Below, one piece after another: positions 14,679 to 21,276 of a stretch of 34,305 nucleotides of DNA; position 1 is the stretch's first letter; each line of letters starts with the position of its first letter. Origin of the DNA: an uncultured Acetatifactor sp. (GTDB taxonomy: Bacteria; Bacillota; Clostridia; Lachnospirales; Lachnospiraceae). Position numbers and translations under genes: made by a program. The notes beneath the pieces are model-generated. The model made no database searches. It was not told where the DNA came from and saw only the letters and a list, made by a program, of their open reading frames with translations. The stretch covers positions 1 to 34,305 of the forward strand of contig CANQBS010000023.1 in the NCBI GenBank assembly GCA_947589075.1, in the 5' to 3' direction.

Positions 14679-16391
14679 ATGAAATATGAAAGGGGTAAAT
14701 GGTTTAAAGGATTCAGGTTTGTTTTTTCTCTTCTGGCTGCCATATTGTTTGCGGGCATGTTTTTTCCCCTCAGACCATATGCAGGGACAATATATAGCAG
14801 CCCATATGTTTCATTTAGTCCGGATAAACAGGCATTTACTACGAATGCAGGGGATCGCGGCATCCAATGGTACGGCGAAGACTTAATCATCCGGTTCAGG
14901 ACGACGTCCATGCGTGAGCTGAGGACAGGAGAACATTATTACAGAGCACAGCGCACCCGGGCAATACCCGTTGGATATTGGAAGGTTGAGCATAAGGAAG
15001 GAGTGTGTATTCATAATAGCTATCCGCCTGCTGGCGTGAGTTATCACGGTATTTCTTTTGGAAGAAAAACCTGCGGTTCCAGATATTATTCCGGGTGGCT
15101 TGCATATTGTGCGGATTGTGGCGGGAGAATAACCAATTCCCTTCTCTACATGAGCAAAGAAGCGGCAAGTTCTATTTCAGAACTGGATCTGAAGGAGGAT
15201 TATTATTACCTGTGCCCTTTCTGCCGCAACCTGGAAATGGGTGCCAGTCCCGGAGTCCATCTTTGTAAAGAGATTTCCTGGAACCGTTATCAGGTACAGT
15301 ATGATAAAAATACCGGAGACTGGGTGGACGGCTATATGGGAAATACTTTCCATATGTATCAGAATGCGCAGCTGTTTGAAGGAAAGGAAATTGCCGCAGA
15401 GAAAAAACTGCGGAAAAATACTTATAAAAGAGCCGGCTATATTTTTACGGGATGGAATACTCGCCCGGATGGAAAAGGTCAAAGTTTTCAGGACGAGCAG
15501 GAAATTTTTAATCTGACGGCAGAAAATTATGATCAGAACGGCAGGGGCGTTGTGAGGTTATATGCGCAGTGGCTCAAAATGGAAAATACTCTGCGGATCG
15601 ATCCGGCAGGAGGTCTTTATCAGGGGAAAAGAGAAATTACATCTGTCGGGGTGCGTTATGGAGACGATTATAAACTGGAGATGAACGATCTTAAGGAACC
15701 GGATGGAAATATAGTTTCCTTTGAGACATACGGAGGGACTGAAATAAGGCCGATCACAGGCAAAACGGAATTCCTGGAATGGGAAAAACAGAGTCCGTTC
15801 CAGGGCGTTCTTCATGATAATACTTATTATTGTACCGTATTGGGCGGAGCGGTGGATACGATCAAAGCGGTTTACAGGAAAAAAAACATTCTTTTGCCTT
15901 ATACGGAAAAAGCGGGATATTCTCTGCAGGGCTGGTACCGGGACCCGGAATGTTCTGTGTGGATTGGAAAGGCGGGAGACCCATTTTTGCCGGAATCGGA
16001 CGTGACTCTATATGCTGCATGGAAAGCGGATCTGGCTCTGGCGGCGGATATTGAACGGATTTTAGAACCTTCAGATCCGGTTTTCCGGTGCGGGGAAAGC
16101 GGTAAGCTTCGGTTTCGTGTTTCTGGCTATGCTGAACGGGTGGAAATAGAGTTCCCGGAGGAATTTTCAGAAACCATGTCCGATACGGACGTCTGCGTTG
16201 AATATGACGGGAAGGAACTGTCTCAGGAAGGAGAAGTGATTTTTATGGTGCCCCTATATATACAGAAAGGAGAATATGTGATTGGCGTGAAGGCGTTCAG
16301 AGGCGATGAGATGTTGTCAGAAATGCCTGCTTTATGGGTTCTGGGGGAAGAAGAAAGTGTGCTGAATGATCTCAGGACCAGGCTGAGGTGA
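14679..16391 (+). CDS. Secreted InlB B-repeat surface protein with cysteine cluster
   Basis: The 570-residue protein has a signal peptide (hydrophobic 13-30, likely cut after YAG at about 36). A 160-residue N-terminal domain contains Cys110, 132, 144, 147, 179, 182 and 196, with CADCGGR and CPFCRN pairs that look like a zinc ribbon. Two InlB B-type (Listeria-Bacteroides) repeats follow, ending LYAQW (about 205-298) and LYAAW (about 400-448), then a beta-rich C-terminal domain. There is no LPxTG, no terminal membrane helix and no wall-binding repeat, so it may be held by the pilus or released. Similar proteins accompany Tad loci in Lachnospiraceae as I recall. It is the best candidate for an adhesive tip or accessory subunit. 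AGGAGG overlaps the preceding stop. Confidence 0.75.
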   Translation: MKYERGKWFKGFRFVFSLLAAILFAGMFFPLRPYAGTIYSSPYVSFSPDKQAFTTNAGDRGIQWYGEDLIIRFRTTSMRELRTGEHYYRAQRTRAIPVGYWKVEHKEGVCIHNSYPPAGVSYHGISFGRKTCGSRYYSGWLAYCADCGGRITNSLLYMSKEAASSISELDLKEDYYYLCPFCRNLEMGASPGVHLCKEISWNRYQVQYDKNTGDWVDGYMGNTFHMYQNAQLFEGKEIAAEKKLRKNTYKRAGYIFTGWNTRPDGKGQSFQDEQEIFNLTAENYDQNGRGVVRLYAQWLKMENTLRIDPAGGLYQGKREITSVGVRYGDDYKLEMNDLKEPDGNIVSFETYGGTEIRPITGKTEFLEWEKQSPFQGVLHDNTYYCTVLGGAVDTIKAVYRKKNILLPYTEKAGYSLQGWYRDPECSVWIGKAGDPFLPESDVTLYAAWKADLALAADIERILEPSDPVFRCGESGKLRFRVSGYAERVEIEFPEEFSETMSDTDVCVEYDGKELSQEGEVIFMVPLYIQKGEYVIGVKAFRGDEMLSEMPALWVLGEEESVLNDLRTRLR

Positions 16392-16431
16392 AGGGAGAGG
16401 CAAAACCAGATGAGAAGGGAGAGGCAGGAAG

Positions 16432-17034
16432 GTGCTGGCAGCGGGGCTGTTCGCTTTAGAAATCTTTTTATTGACGAAGATATATTTTTATCTTATTGTA
16501 AAATGCAATGAGGATCATAATCTGGATCTGGGTCTGAGAACCCAGATGTTCATTGGCGCCTGCAGTCTGATCGGAGGATTTGTGATCGATCTCCTGCTGA
16601 AGCACTGGGGGATACTGGGGCAGCTGTCCTGCGGGATGCTGGCAGCTTATTTATTGACAGCCTCGATCACTGATATACAGACCTATGAGGTTTATGATTT
16701 TTTGGCTTTTATTACGGCTCTGGCCGGAATAGGCATACTCATCAGAAATCATCCGGGAAGCAGTATTCCGGAATTGCTTATTTTCATAGTGATTCAGGGT
16801 TTCCTTTTTATGAGCATGTATGGAAGGGCAGACGGATATGCGTTTATAGTATGCGCTCTGTTTGAGAGCAGATTTGGACGTGGATTATTGACTTACCTGT
16901 TTCATATGGGACTGGCTTTCCTGCTGTTAGGGATAGTGCAGGGATTTCTTGGCAATGTGAGCTGTAAAGGGAATTTAAAAAAGTCGGTGGCATTTCTGCC
17001 CTATATTTCGATAACTGTCTGGTGGTTCCTCTGA
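16432..17034 (+). CDS. Prepilin peptidase (A24 aspartic protease, CpaA/TadV-like)
   Basis: The 200-residue polytopic membrane protein has about six helices and the two aspartates of prepilin peptidases: Asp81 in SITDIQTYEVYD and Asp134 in GRADGYAF (the GxGD-type motif). It lacks the N-terminal methyltransferase domain of PilD, as expected for the short CpaA/TadV type. It should cleave the leader peptides of the Flp1-like and TadE-like proteins of this operon. GTG 16432 is preceded by GGAGAGG (16418-16424). It is the last gene of the operon. A 13-bp direct repeat, GAAGGGAGAGGCA (16390-16402 and 16414-16426), lies just before it. Confidence 0.82.
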   Translation: MLAAGLFALEIFLLTKIYFYLIVKCNEDHNLDLGLRTQMFIGACSLIGGFVIDLLLKHWGILGQLSCGMLAAYLLTASITDIQTYEVYDFLAFITALAGIGILIRNHPGSSIPELLIFIVIQGFLFMSMYGRADGYAFIVCALFESRFGRGLLTYLFHMGLAFLLLGIVQGFLGNVSCKGNLKKSVAFLPYISITVWWFL

Positions 17035-17052
17035 TCTGTCGGGTCATGGAAC

Positions 17053-17109
17053 TCCGAAAATGACGGAAATTTTTGGGTTTATATATTCCGAAAACGTCAG
17101 AAATTTTGG
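17053..17109 (+). promoter_or_regulatory. Two imperfect direct repeats upstream of the hisC promoter
   Basis: The pattern TCCGAAAA-n-GAAATTTT-GG occurs at 17053-17076 and again at 17087-17109, start to start 34 bp (about three DNA turns). Each copy has a partial dyad CCGAAAA and TTTTGG. The second copy abuts the -35 box. This looks like a pair of regulator binding sites. Confidence 0.5.
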
Positions 17110-17138
17110 TTGAACAACGAATATCGCTATGTTAAAAT
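17110..17138 (+). promoter_or_regulatory. Promoter of hisC
   Basis: TTGAAC (17110-17115) and TAAAAT (17133-17138) are 17 bp apart. The leader is about 95 nt. Confidence 0.6.
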
Positions 17139-17194
17139 AAAAACGTTGGCAGAAAGACCATTCGGAGATCCAAAAGCAGTTAAGATCAGGAGAA

Positions 17195-17239
17195 GAATCA
17201 AAGGTTGCCTGATTGACGACGGAATGAGAGGAAAAGATG
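17195..17239 (+). repeat. Right copy of the 44/45-bp direct repeat ending at the hisC start codon
   Basis: This matches 8829-8872 apart from five substitutions and one extra A; its core is GTTGCCTGATTG and CGGAATGAGAGGAAAAGATG. It includes the ribosome binding site of hisC. Confidence 0.75.
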
Positions 17240-18295
17240 ACCTGGGAAGATAATGTGAGAAGGGCTGTACCTTATGTAGCAGGGGAGCAGCCTCAAAGAA
17301 GCGGGATGATAAAGCTGAATACCAATGAATGTCCCTATCCTCCGGCGCCCGGGGTAAAAGCGGCCCTTCAGGAGCTGGACTGGGAAGCATTGCGCTTGTA
17401 TCCCAATACGGATGCCGCAGAACTTGCCGAGGCTCTGGCGGACTATTATGGGATCGCCCCTGAACAGGTTTTTGTGGGGGTGGGATCGGATGATGTGCTG
17501 GCAATGTCTTTTTTGACGTTTTTTCATTCCGGCAGACCGATCCTGTTTCCTGATGTCACTTATTCTTTTTATGATGTCTGGGCGAACCTGTTCGGAATCC
17601 CGTATAAACTTTGTGCGTTGGATGAAGAGTGGCATATCAGGCCAGAAGATTATATGGCGGTAAATGGAGGCGTCATTTTTCCGAATCCCAACGCCCCCAC
17701 AGGCGTGGCCGAGTCCCTGGATACGGTAGAACGGATCGTAAGGGCAAATCAGGATGTGGTGGTGATCGTGGACGAGGCTTATGTGGATTTTGGGGCGGAA
17801 AGCGCGCTGCCGCTTCTGAAAAAATACGAGAATCTGCTGGTAGTGCAAACTTTTTCCAAATCCCGTGGAATGGCGGGGATGAGGATTGGTTTTGCCATGG
17901 GCAGCCCGAAGCTGATCGGATATTTGAAAAATGTAAAATTTTCCTTTAATTCCTATACTATGAATTATCCTTCCCAGAAAGCCGGCGTTGCGGCTGTAAA
18001 GGATGAGGCATATTTTCGTTTAGTCACGCAAAAAATCATGGATACAAGAAAGCGGGCCAAGGAGGAATTCCGCAGACTGGGATTTGCCTTCCCGGATTCT
18101 ATGGCGAATTTTCTTTTTGTAACTCATGAACGGATCCCGGCCGGAGAATTATTTGCAGCTCTTCGGAAAGCCGATATTTATGTGCGCCATTGGGACAAAC
18201 CCAGGATAAGCGATTACCTTCGGGTAACCATTGGGACTGATGCAGAAATGGACAGACTGTTTGCATTTTTAAGAGACTATCTGAGTTCCAATTGA
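17237..18295 (+). CDS. hisC: Histidinol-phosphate aminotransferase
   Basis: The 352-residue PLP enzyme of fold type I should convert imidazole-acetol phosphate and glutamate to histidinol phosphate. Visible motifs are KLNTNECPYPPAP, FPNPNAPTGV, the aspartate-tyrosine segment VIVDEAYVDFG, the Schiff-base Lys208 in FSKSRGMAGMRIGFAMG and the C-terminal DYLRVTIGTDAEM with the substrate-phosphate Arg. Length and order match HisC. No other his gene lies nearby, so it is an orphan copy that could serve another aromatic or histidinol-like substrate (the HisC family overlaps with CobD and AroJ-type enzymes). It has its own promoter and begins inside the right-hand direct repeat. Confidence 0.85.
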   Translation: MTWEDNVRRAVPYVAGEQPQRSGMIKLNTNECPYPPAPGVKAALQELDWEALRLYPNTDAAELAEALADYYGIAPEQVFVGVGSDDVLAMSFLTFFHSGRPILFPDVTYSFYDVWANLFGIPYKLCALDEEWHIRPEDYMAVNGGVIFPNPNAPTGVAESLDTVERIVRANQDVVVIVDEAYVDFGAESALPLLKKYENLLVVQTFSKSRGMAGMRIGFAMGSPKLIGYLKNVKFSFNSYTMNYPSQKAGVAAVKDEAYFRLVTQKIMDTRKRAKEEFRRLGFAFPDSMANFLFVTHERIPAGELFAALRKADIYVRHWDKPRISDYLRVTIGTDAEMDRLFAFLRDYLSSN

Positions 18296-18325
18296 TTAAT
18301 TTTTTGTGAAGATGCGGGATAAGGG

Positions 18326-18354
18326 TGGTAAAATACGGAAAAAGATCCTATAAT
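18326..18354 (+). promoter_or_regulatory. Weak candidate promoter of the DUF368 gene
   Basis: A perfect TATAAT (18349-18354) is found 17 bp after a poor -35 TGGTAA (18326-18331), about 70 nt before the start codon. Confidence 0.35.
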
Positions 18355-18424
18355 CTATGGAAAACGAAATGAATCAGATAAAGCATCGAAGGATTGCTTT
18401 CTGGAAGAAAGGTTGGGACTTAAA

Positions 18425-19270
18425 ATGGTGAAAAGCGTGTTAAAAGGTATGGTGATCGGTCTTGCCAATATTATTCCGGGCGTGAGCGGCGGAACAATGA
18501 TGGTATCCATGGGTATTTATGACAAGTTGATTCATTGTATTACTCATCTGTTCAGTGAGTTTAAGAAAAGCGTGTTGTTTTTGCTGCCTATAGCGGTGGG
18601 CATGGGAATCGCGATTGTGCTGAGCGCCTTTGGACTGGAATATCTGTTCGCAAATTTTCCTGTACAGACAAATCTGCTTTTTGTAGGGCTGGTGCTGGGG
18701 GGGCTTCCTGCAATCTGGAAAAGAGTGAAGGGAGAGTCCATTAAGATCGGACATATCGTCGCCTGCCTGTTGTTTTTCGCATTGGTGGCAGGGATGGCGC
18801 TTGTGGGAGAAAAGGAAGGGGCAGAAGCAAACCTTTCTTTTAATTTCCTGAATGTCCTTAAGCTGTTCGGAGTGGGAGTCATTGCTTCGGCAACAATGGT
18901 GGTTCCCGGAGTCAGCGGCTCCATGATGCTGCTTTTATTGGGATATTATAATCCTGTTCTGGATACCATCACAGGTTTTATGAAGTCTCTGGTTCATTTT
19001 GATGTGGAGGGTATTCTGGCAGGATGCGGCGTCCTGATCCCCTTTGGCGTTGGGATCGTGGCAGGGATTTTTGCCATTGCCAAGCTGATCGAGATTATTT
19101 TTGATAAATTTCCTTCCTATGCATATTGGGCGATCATCGGCCTGATCGTCTCATCGCCCATAGCGATTCTTTTAGTAGGGAGTTATCCTGCGATCAATGT
19201 GCTTCATGTCATCACAGGGGCTGTTTGTCTGTGTGCAGGCTTCCTGATCTCCGTAAAGCTGGGGGATTAG
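18425..19270 (+). CDS. DUF368 undecaprenyl-phosphate translocase (PopT family)
   Basis: The 281-residue polytopic membrane protein has the two duplicated DUF368 signature loops, GLANIIPGVSGGTMM (about 14-28) and MVVPGVSGSMMLLLLGYYNP (about 157-178), and eight or more hydrophobic helices. DUF368 proteins have been described as translocases that recycle the lipid carrier undecaprenyl phosphate across the membrane for wall synthesis. Start ATG 18425 is chosen because it gives MVKSVLKGMVIGL; a TTG at 18413 is possible, and the ribosome binding signal is weak. The stop TAG lies inside the first unit of a 15-bp tandem repeat. The envelope role fits the nearby glf gene. Confidence 0.88.
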   Translation: MVKSVLKGMVIGLANIIPGVSGGTMMVSMGIYDKLIHCITHLFSEFKKSVLFLLPIAVGMGIAIVLSAFGLEYLFANFPVQTNLLFVGLVLGGLPAIWKRVKGESIKIGHIVACLLFFALVAGMALVGEKEGAEANLSFNFLNVLKLFGVGVIASATMVVPGVSGSMMLLLLGYYNPVLDTITGFMKSLVHFDVEGILAGCGVLIPFGVGIVAGIFAIAKLIEIIFDKFPSYAYWAIIGLIVSSPIAILLVGSYPAINVLHVITGAVCLCAGFLISVKLGD

Positions 19271-19347
19271 AAACTGCGGTATTAAAAACTGCAGGATTAG
19301 AAGCCGCTGGATTAGAAGCTGCAGGATTAGAAGCTGGGGCTAAAAGA
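19258..19347 (+). repeat. 15-bp tandem repeat across the end of the DUF368 gene
   Basis: Units near GCTGCAGGATTAGAA start at 19258, 19273, 19288, 19303 and 19318, with a sixth degenerate unit to 19347. Each carries TTAGAA or TTAAAA, giving TAG or TAA in the DUF368 frame, so the first unit holds that gene's stop. In the frame of the next gene the units read AGLEA-like pentapeptides without stops. Confidence 0.85.
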
Positions 19348-19440
19348 TCATTGGATGTGCTTCTTCGTATGGATCTGAGGGCCTGCGAAGGCAGAAAGGT
19401 GCAGGAGAAGATTATGCGCCGTGAAGAAGAGGTGGGAGAA

Positions 19441-20361
19441 ATGGCTTCCTATAAAGATTTTGCTTATGTTTATGATGAATTTATGGATGATACGCCCTAT
19501 GATAAATGGTGTAACAAAATCGTGGAACTGATCCGGGAATATGGGGTCTCAAAACCTGTTTCGGATCATGATCTTTATCCGGAAGAAGGATCCGGCGCAG
19601 AAAAAATGTTGGAGAAAGCACTGGAAGAAGAATCGGAAGGAGGTTCCGAAGAAGAACCGAAAGAGGGCTCCGAAGAAGAACTGGAAGCAAGGCTCTTAGA
19701 ATCCGAGAAGAATCTTGTTGTAGATCTTGGCTGCGGAACAGGCACCCTGACAGAGCTTCTTTATCATAAGGGGTATGATATGATAGGGGTGGACAGCTCT
19801 CTGGAAATGCTGGATGTGGCGGCGCAGAAGAAAGAGCAGTCGGGCTCGGAGATTTTATATCTGCAGCAGGATATGCGTGAACTGGAATTATACAGCACGG
19901 TGGGTACGGTGGTCAGTGTCTGTGATTCCCTGAATTATATTTTAGAGGAAGAGGAGCTTCTTACAGTTTTCCGGCTGGTGGAGAATTATCTTTATCCCGG
20001 TGGGATTTTCATCTTTGATTTTAATACCGTATATAAATACGAGCAGGTGATCGGCAACACGACGATAGCGGAAAACCGGGAGAACTGCAGTTTTATCTGG
20101 GAAAATTATTATTACCCGGAAGAAACGATCAATGAATACGATCTGACCGTATTTGTGCGGGAAGAGGAGGATCGGTTCCGTAAATTTACGGAGACCCATA
20201 TTCAAAGAGGCTATACTCAGACGCAGATATGCGATCTGGTAAAAAAGGCAGGGCTGGAGCTGATCATGGTCAGGGATTCCGATACTGACGGTGAAGTTAC
20301 GAATGAAACAGAGCGGATCTATATCGTTGCCAGAGAGCACAGGAAGGGAAAAAATGAGTGA
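19441..20361 (+). CDS. Class I SAM-dependent methyltransferase with acidic insertion
   Basis: The 306-residue protein begins MASYKDFAYVYDEFMDDTPY, typical of small SAM methyltransferases. It has motif I VVDLGCGTGTLTELL, motif II MIGVDSSLEMLDVA, DMRELEL and the motif IV region VVSVCDSLNYI. Between the N-terminal helices and motif I lies an inserted Glu/Gly/Ser segment of about 45 residues with an 8-residue repeat. The substrate is unknown. ATG 19441 is favoured by GAGG 9 nt upstream and by family starts. The same frame stays open upstream through the tandem repeat to 19126, but no good start site is seen there. Its stop overlaps hslO by 8 nt. Confidence 0.83.
   Translation: MASYKDFAYVYDEFMDDTPYDKWCNKIVELIREYGVSKPVSDHDLYPEEGSGAEKMLEKALEEESEGGSEEEPKEGSEEELEARLLESEKNLVVDLGCGTGTLTELLYHKGYDMIGVDSSLEMLDVAAQKKEQSGSEILYLQQDMRELELYSTVGTVVSVCDSLNYILEEEELLTVFRLVENYLYPGGIFIFDFNTVYKYEQVIGNTTIAENRENCSFIWENYYYPEETINEYDLTVFVREEEDRFRKFTETHIQRGYTQTQICDLVKKAGLELIMVRDSDTDGEVTNETERIYIVAREHRKGKNE
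19642..19689 (+). repeat. Two 24-bp tandem units encoding the acidic insertion
   Basis: Units 19642-19665 and 19666-19689 share CCGAAGAAGAAC and encode GSEEEPKE and GSEEELEA, with a partial unit before them. The insertion sits ahead of the SAM-binding motif I of the methyltransferase. Confidence 0.75.
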
Positions 20362-21238
20362 CTATATTGTTAGGGCAACGGCAGCCCAGGGACAGATCAG
20401 GGCTTTTGCATGTGTGACAAGGGACATGGTGGAGAAAGCGAGACAGGCCCATAATACAAGTCCGGTGGTGACCGCCGCCCTGGGAAGGCTTCTGACAGCA
20501 GGGGCAATGATGGGAATCATGTTAAAAGGGGAGAAGGATCTTCTGACTCTGCAGGTGCGGGGGAACGGACCGGTGGGGGGATTGACGGTGACGGCGGATT
20601 CCCAGGGCAATGTGAAGGGCTACGCCAATGTCCCCGATGTGATCCTGCCTGCCAATGAAAAAGGAAAGCTGGATGTGGCAGGGGCGGTTGGAACTGGTTT
20701 CTTAAATGTCATAAAAGATATGGGGATGAAACAGCCCTATGTGGGACAGACCCGGCTTCAGACCTCTGAGATCGCAGAGGATCTTACCTTTTATTTCGCA
20801 TTTTCTGAACAGATCTCCTCTTCCGTCGGACTGGGTGTGCTGTTGGATAAGAGCAATGTTGTAAAAACCGCAGGGGGATTTATCGTGCAGCTCATGCCCT
20901 TCGCCGAGGATGCGGTGATAGATCGGCTGGAGGCGAATGTGAAGGAAATCACTTCCGTGACGTCAATTTTGTCAGAGGGAAAGACGCCTGAAGAATTGCT
21001 GCAGATCGTCCTGAACGGGTTTGATCTGGAACTGGAAGATACTCTGGCGACGCAATTTTCCTGTAACTGCAATAAAAAGCGGATAGAAAAAGCATTGATC
21101 AGCATCGGCAGGAAGGAATTACAGGAAATGATAGAGGAAGGAAAGGACATAGAGGTCAACTGTCATTTCTGTAACAAGAATTACAGGTTCAGCGTGGATG
21201 AACTGAAGGATTTGTGCCGCCACACAAAGGCTCAATAA
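20354..21238 (+). CDS. hslO: Redox-regulated chaperone Hsp33
   Basis: The 294-residue product is the holdase chaperone that binds unfolding proteins under oxidative stress. The N-terminal domain (VRGNGPVGG, GYANVPDV, VGTGFLNVIKDMG) is typical. The C-terminal switch has the four zinc-binding cysteines as C237-x-C239 and C270-x2-C273, so redox activation by disulfide formation should be intact. ATG 20354 gives MSDYIVRATA, as expected, and overlaps the methyltransferase stop by 8 nt, with AGGAAGGGA upstream. The overlap suggests one transcript with the methyltransferase. Confidence 0.95.
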   Translation: MSDYIVRATAAQGQIRAFACVTRDMVEKARQAHNTSPVVTAALGRLLTAGAMMGIMLKGEKDLLTLQVRGNGPVGGLTVTADSQGNVKGYANVPDVILPANEKGKLDVAGAVGTGFLNVIKDMGMKQPYVGQTRLQTSEIAEDLTFYFAFSEQISSSVGLGVLLDKSNVVKTAGGFIVQLMPFAEDAVIDRLEANVKEITSVTSILSEGKTPEELLQIVLNGFDLELEDTLATQFSCNCNKKRIEKALISIGRKELQEMIEEGKDIEVNCHFCNKNYRFSVDELKDLCRHTKAQ

Positions 21239-21276
21239 CGAAGAGGCTGTCTTTCGGCAGCGGAATGAGAGGAAAC

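Noticed and set aside
19126-19440. Upstream extension of the methyltransferase frame
   Set aside because: It overlaps DUF368 and the tandem repeat and lacks a good start site; ATG 19441 matches family starts.
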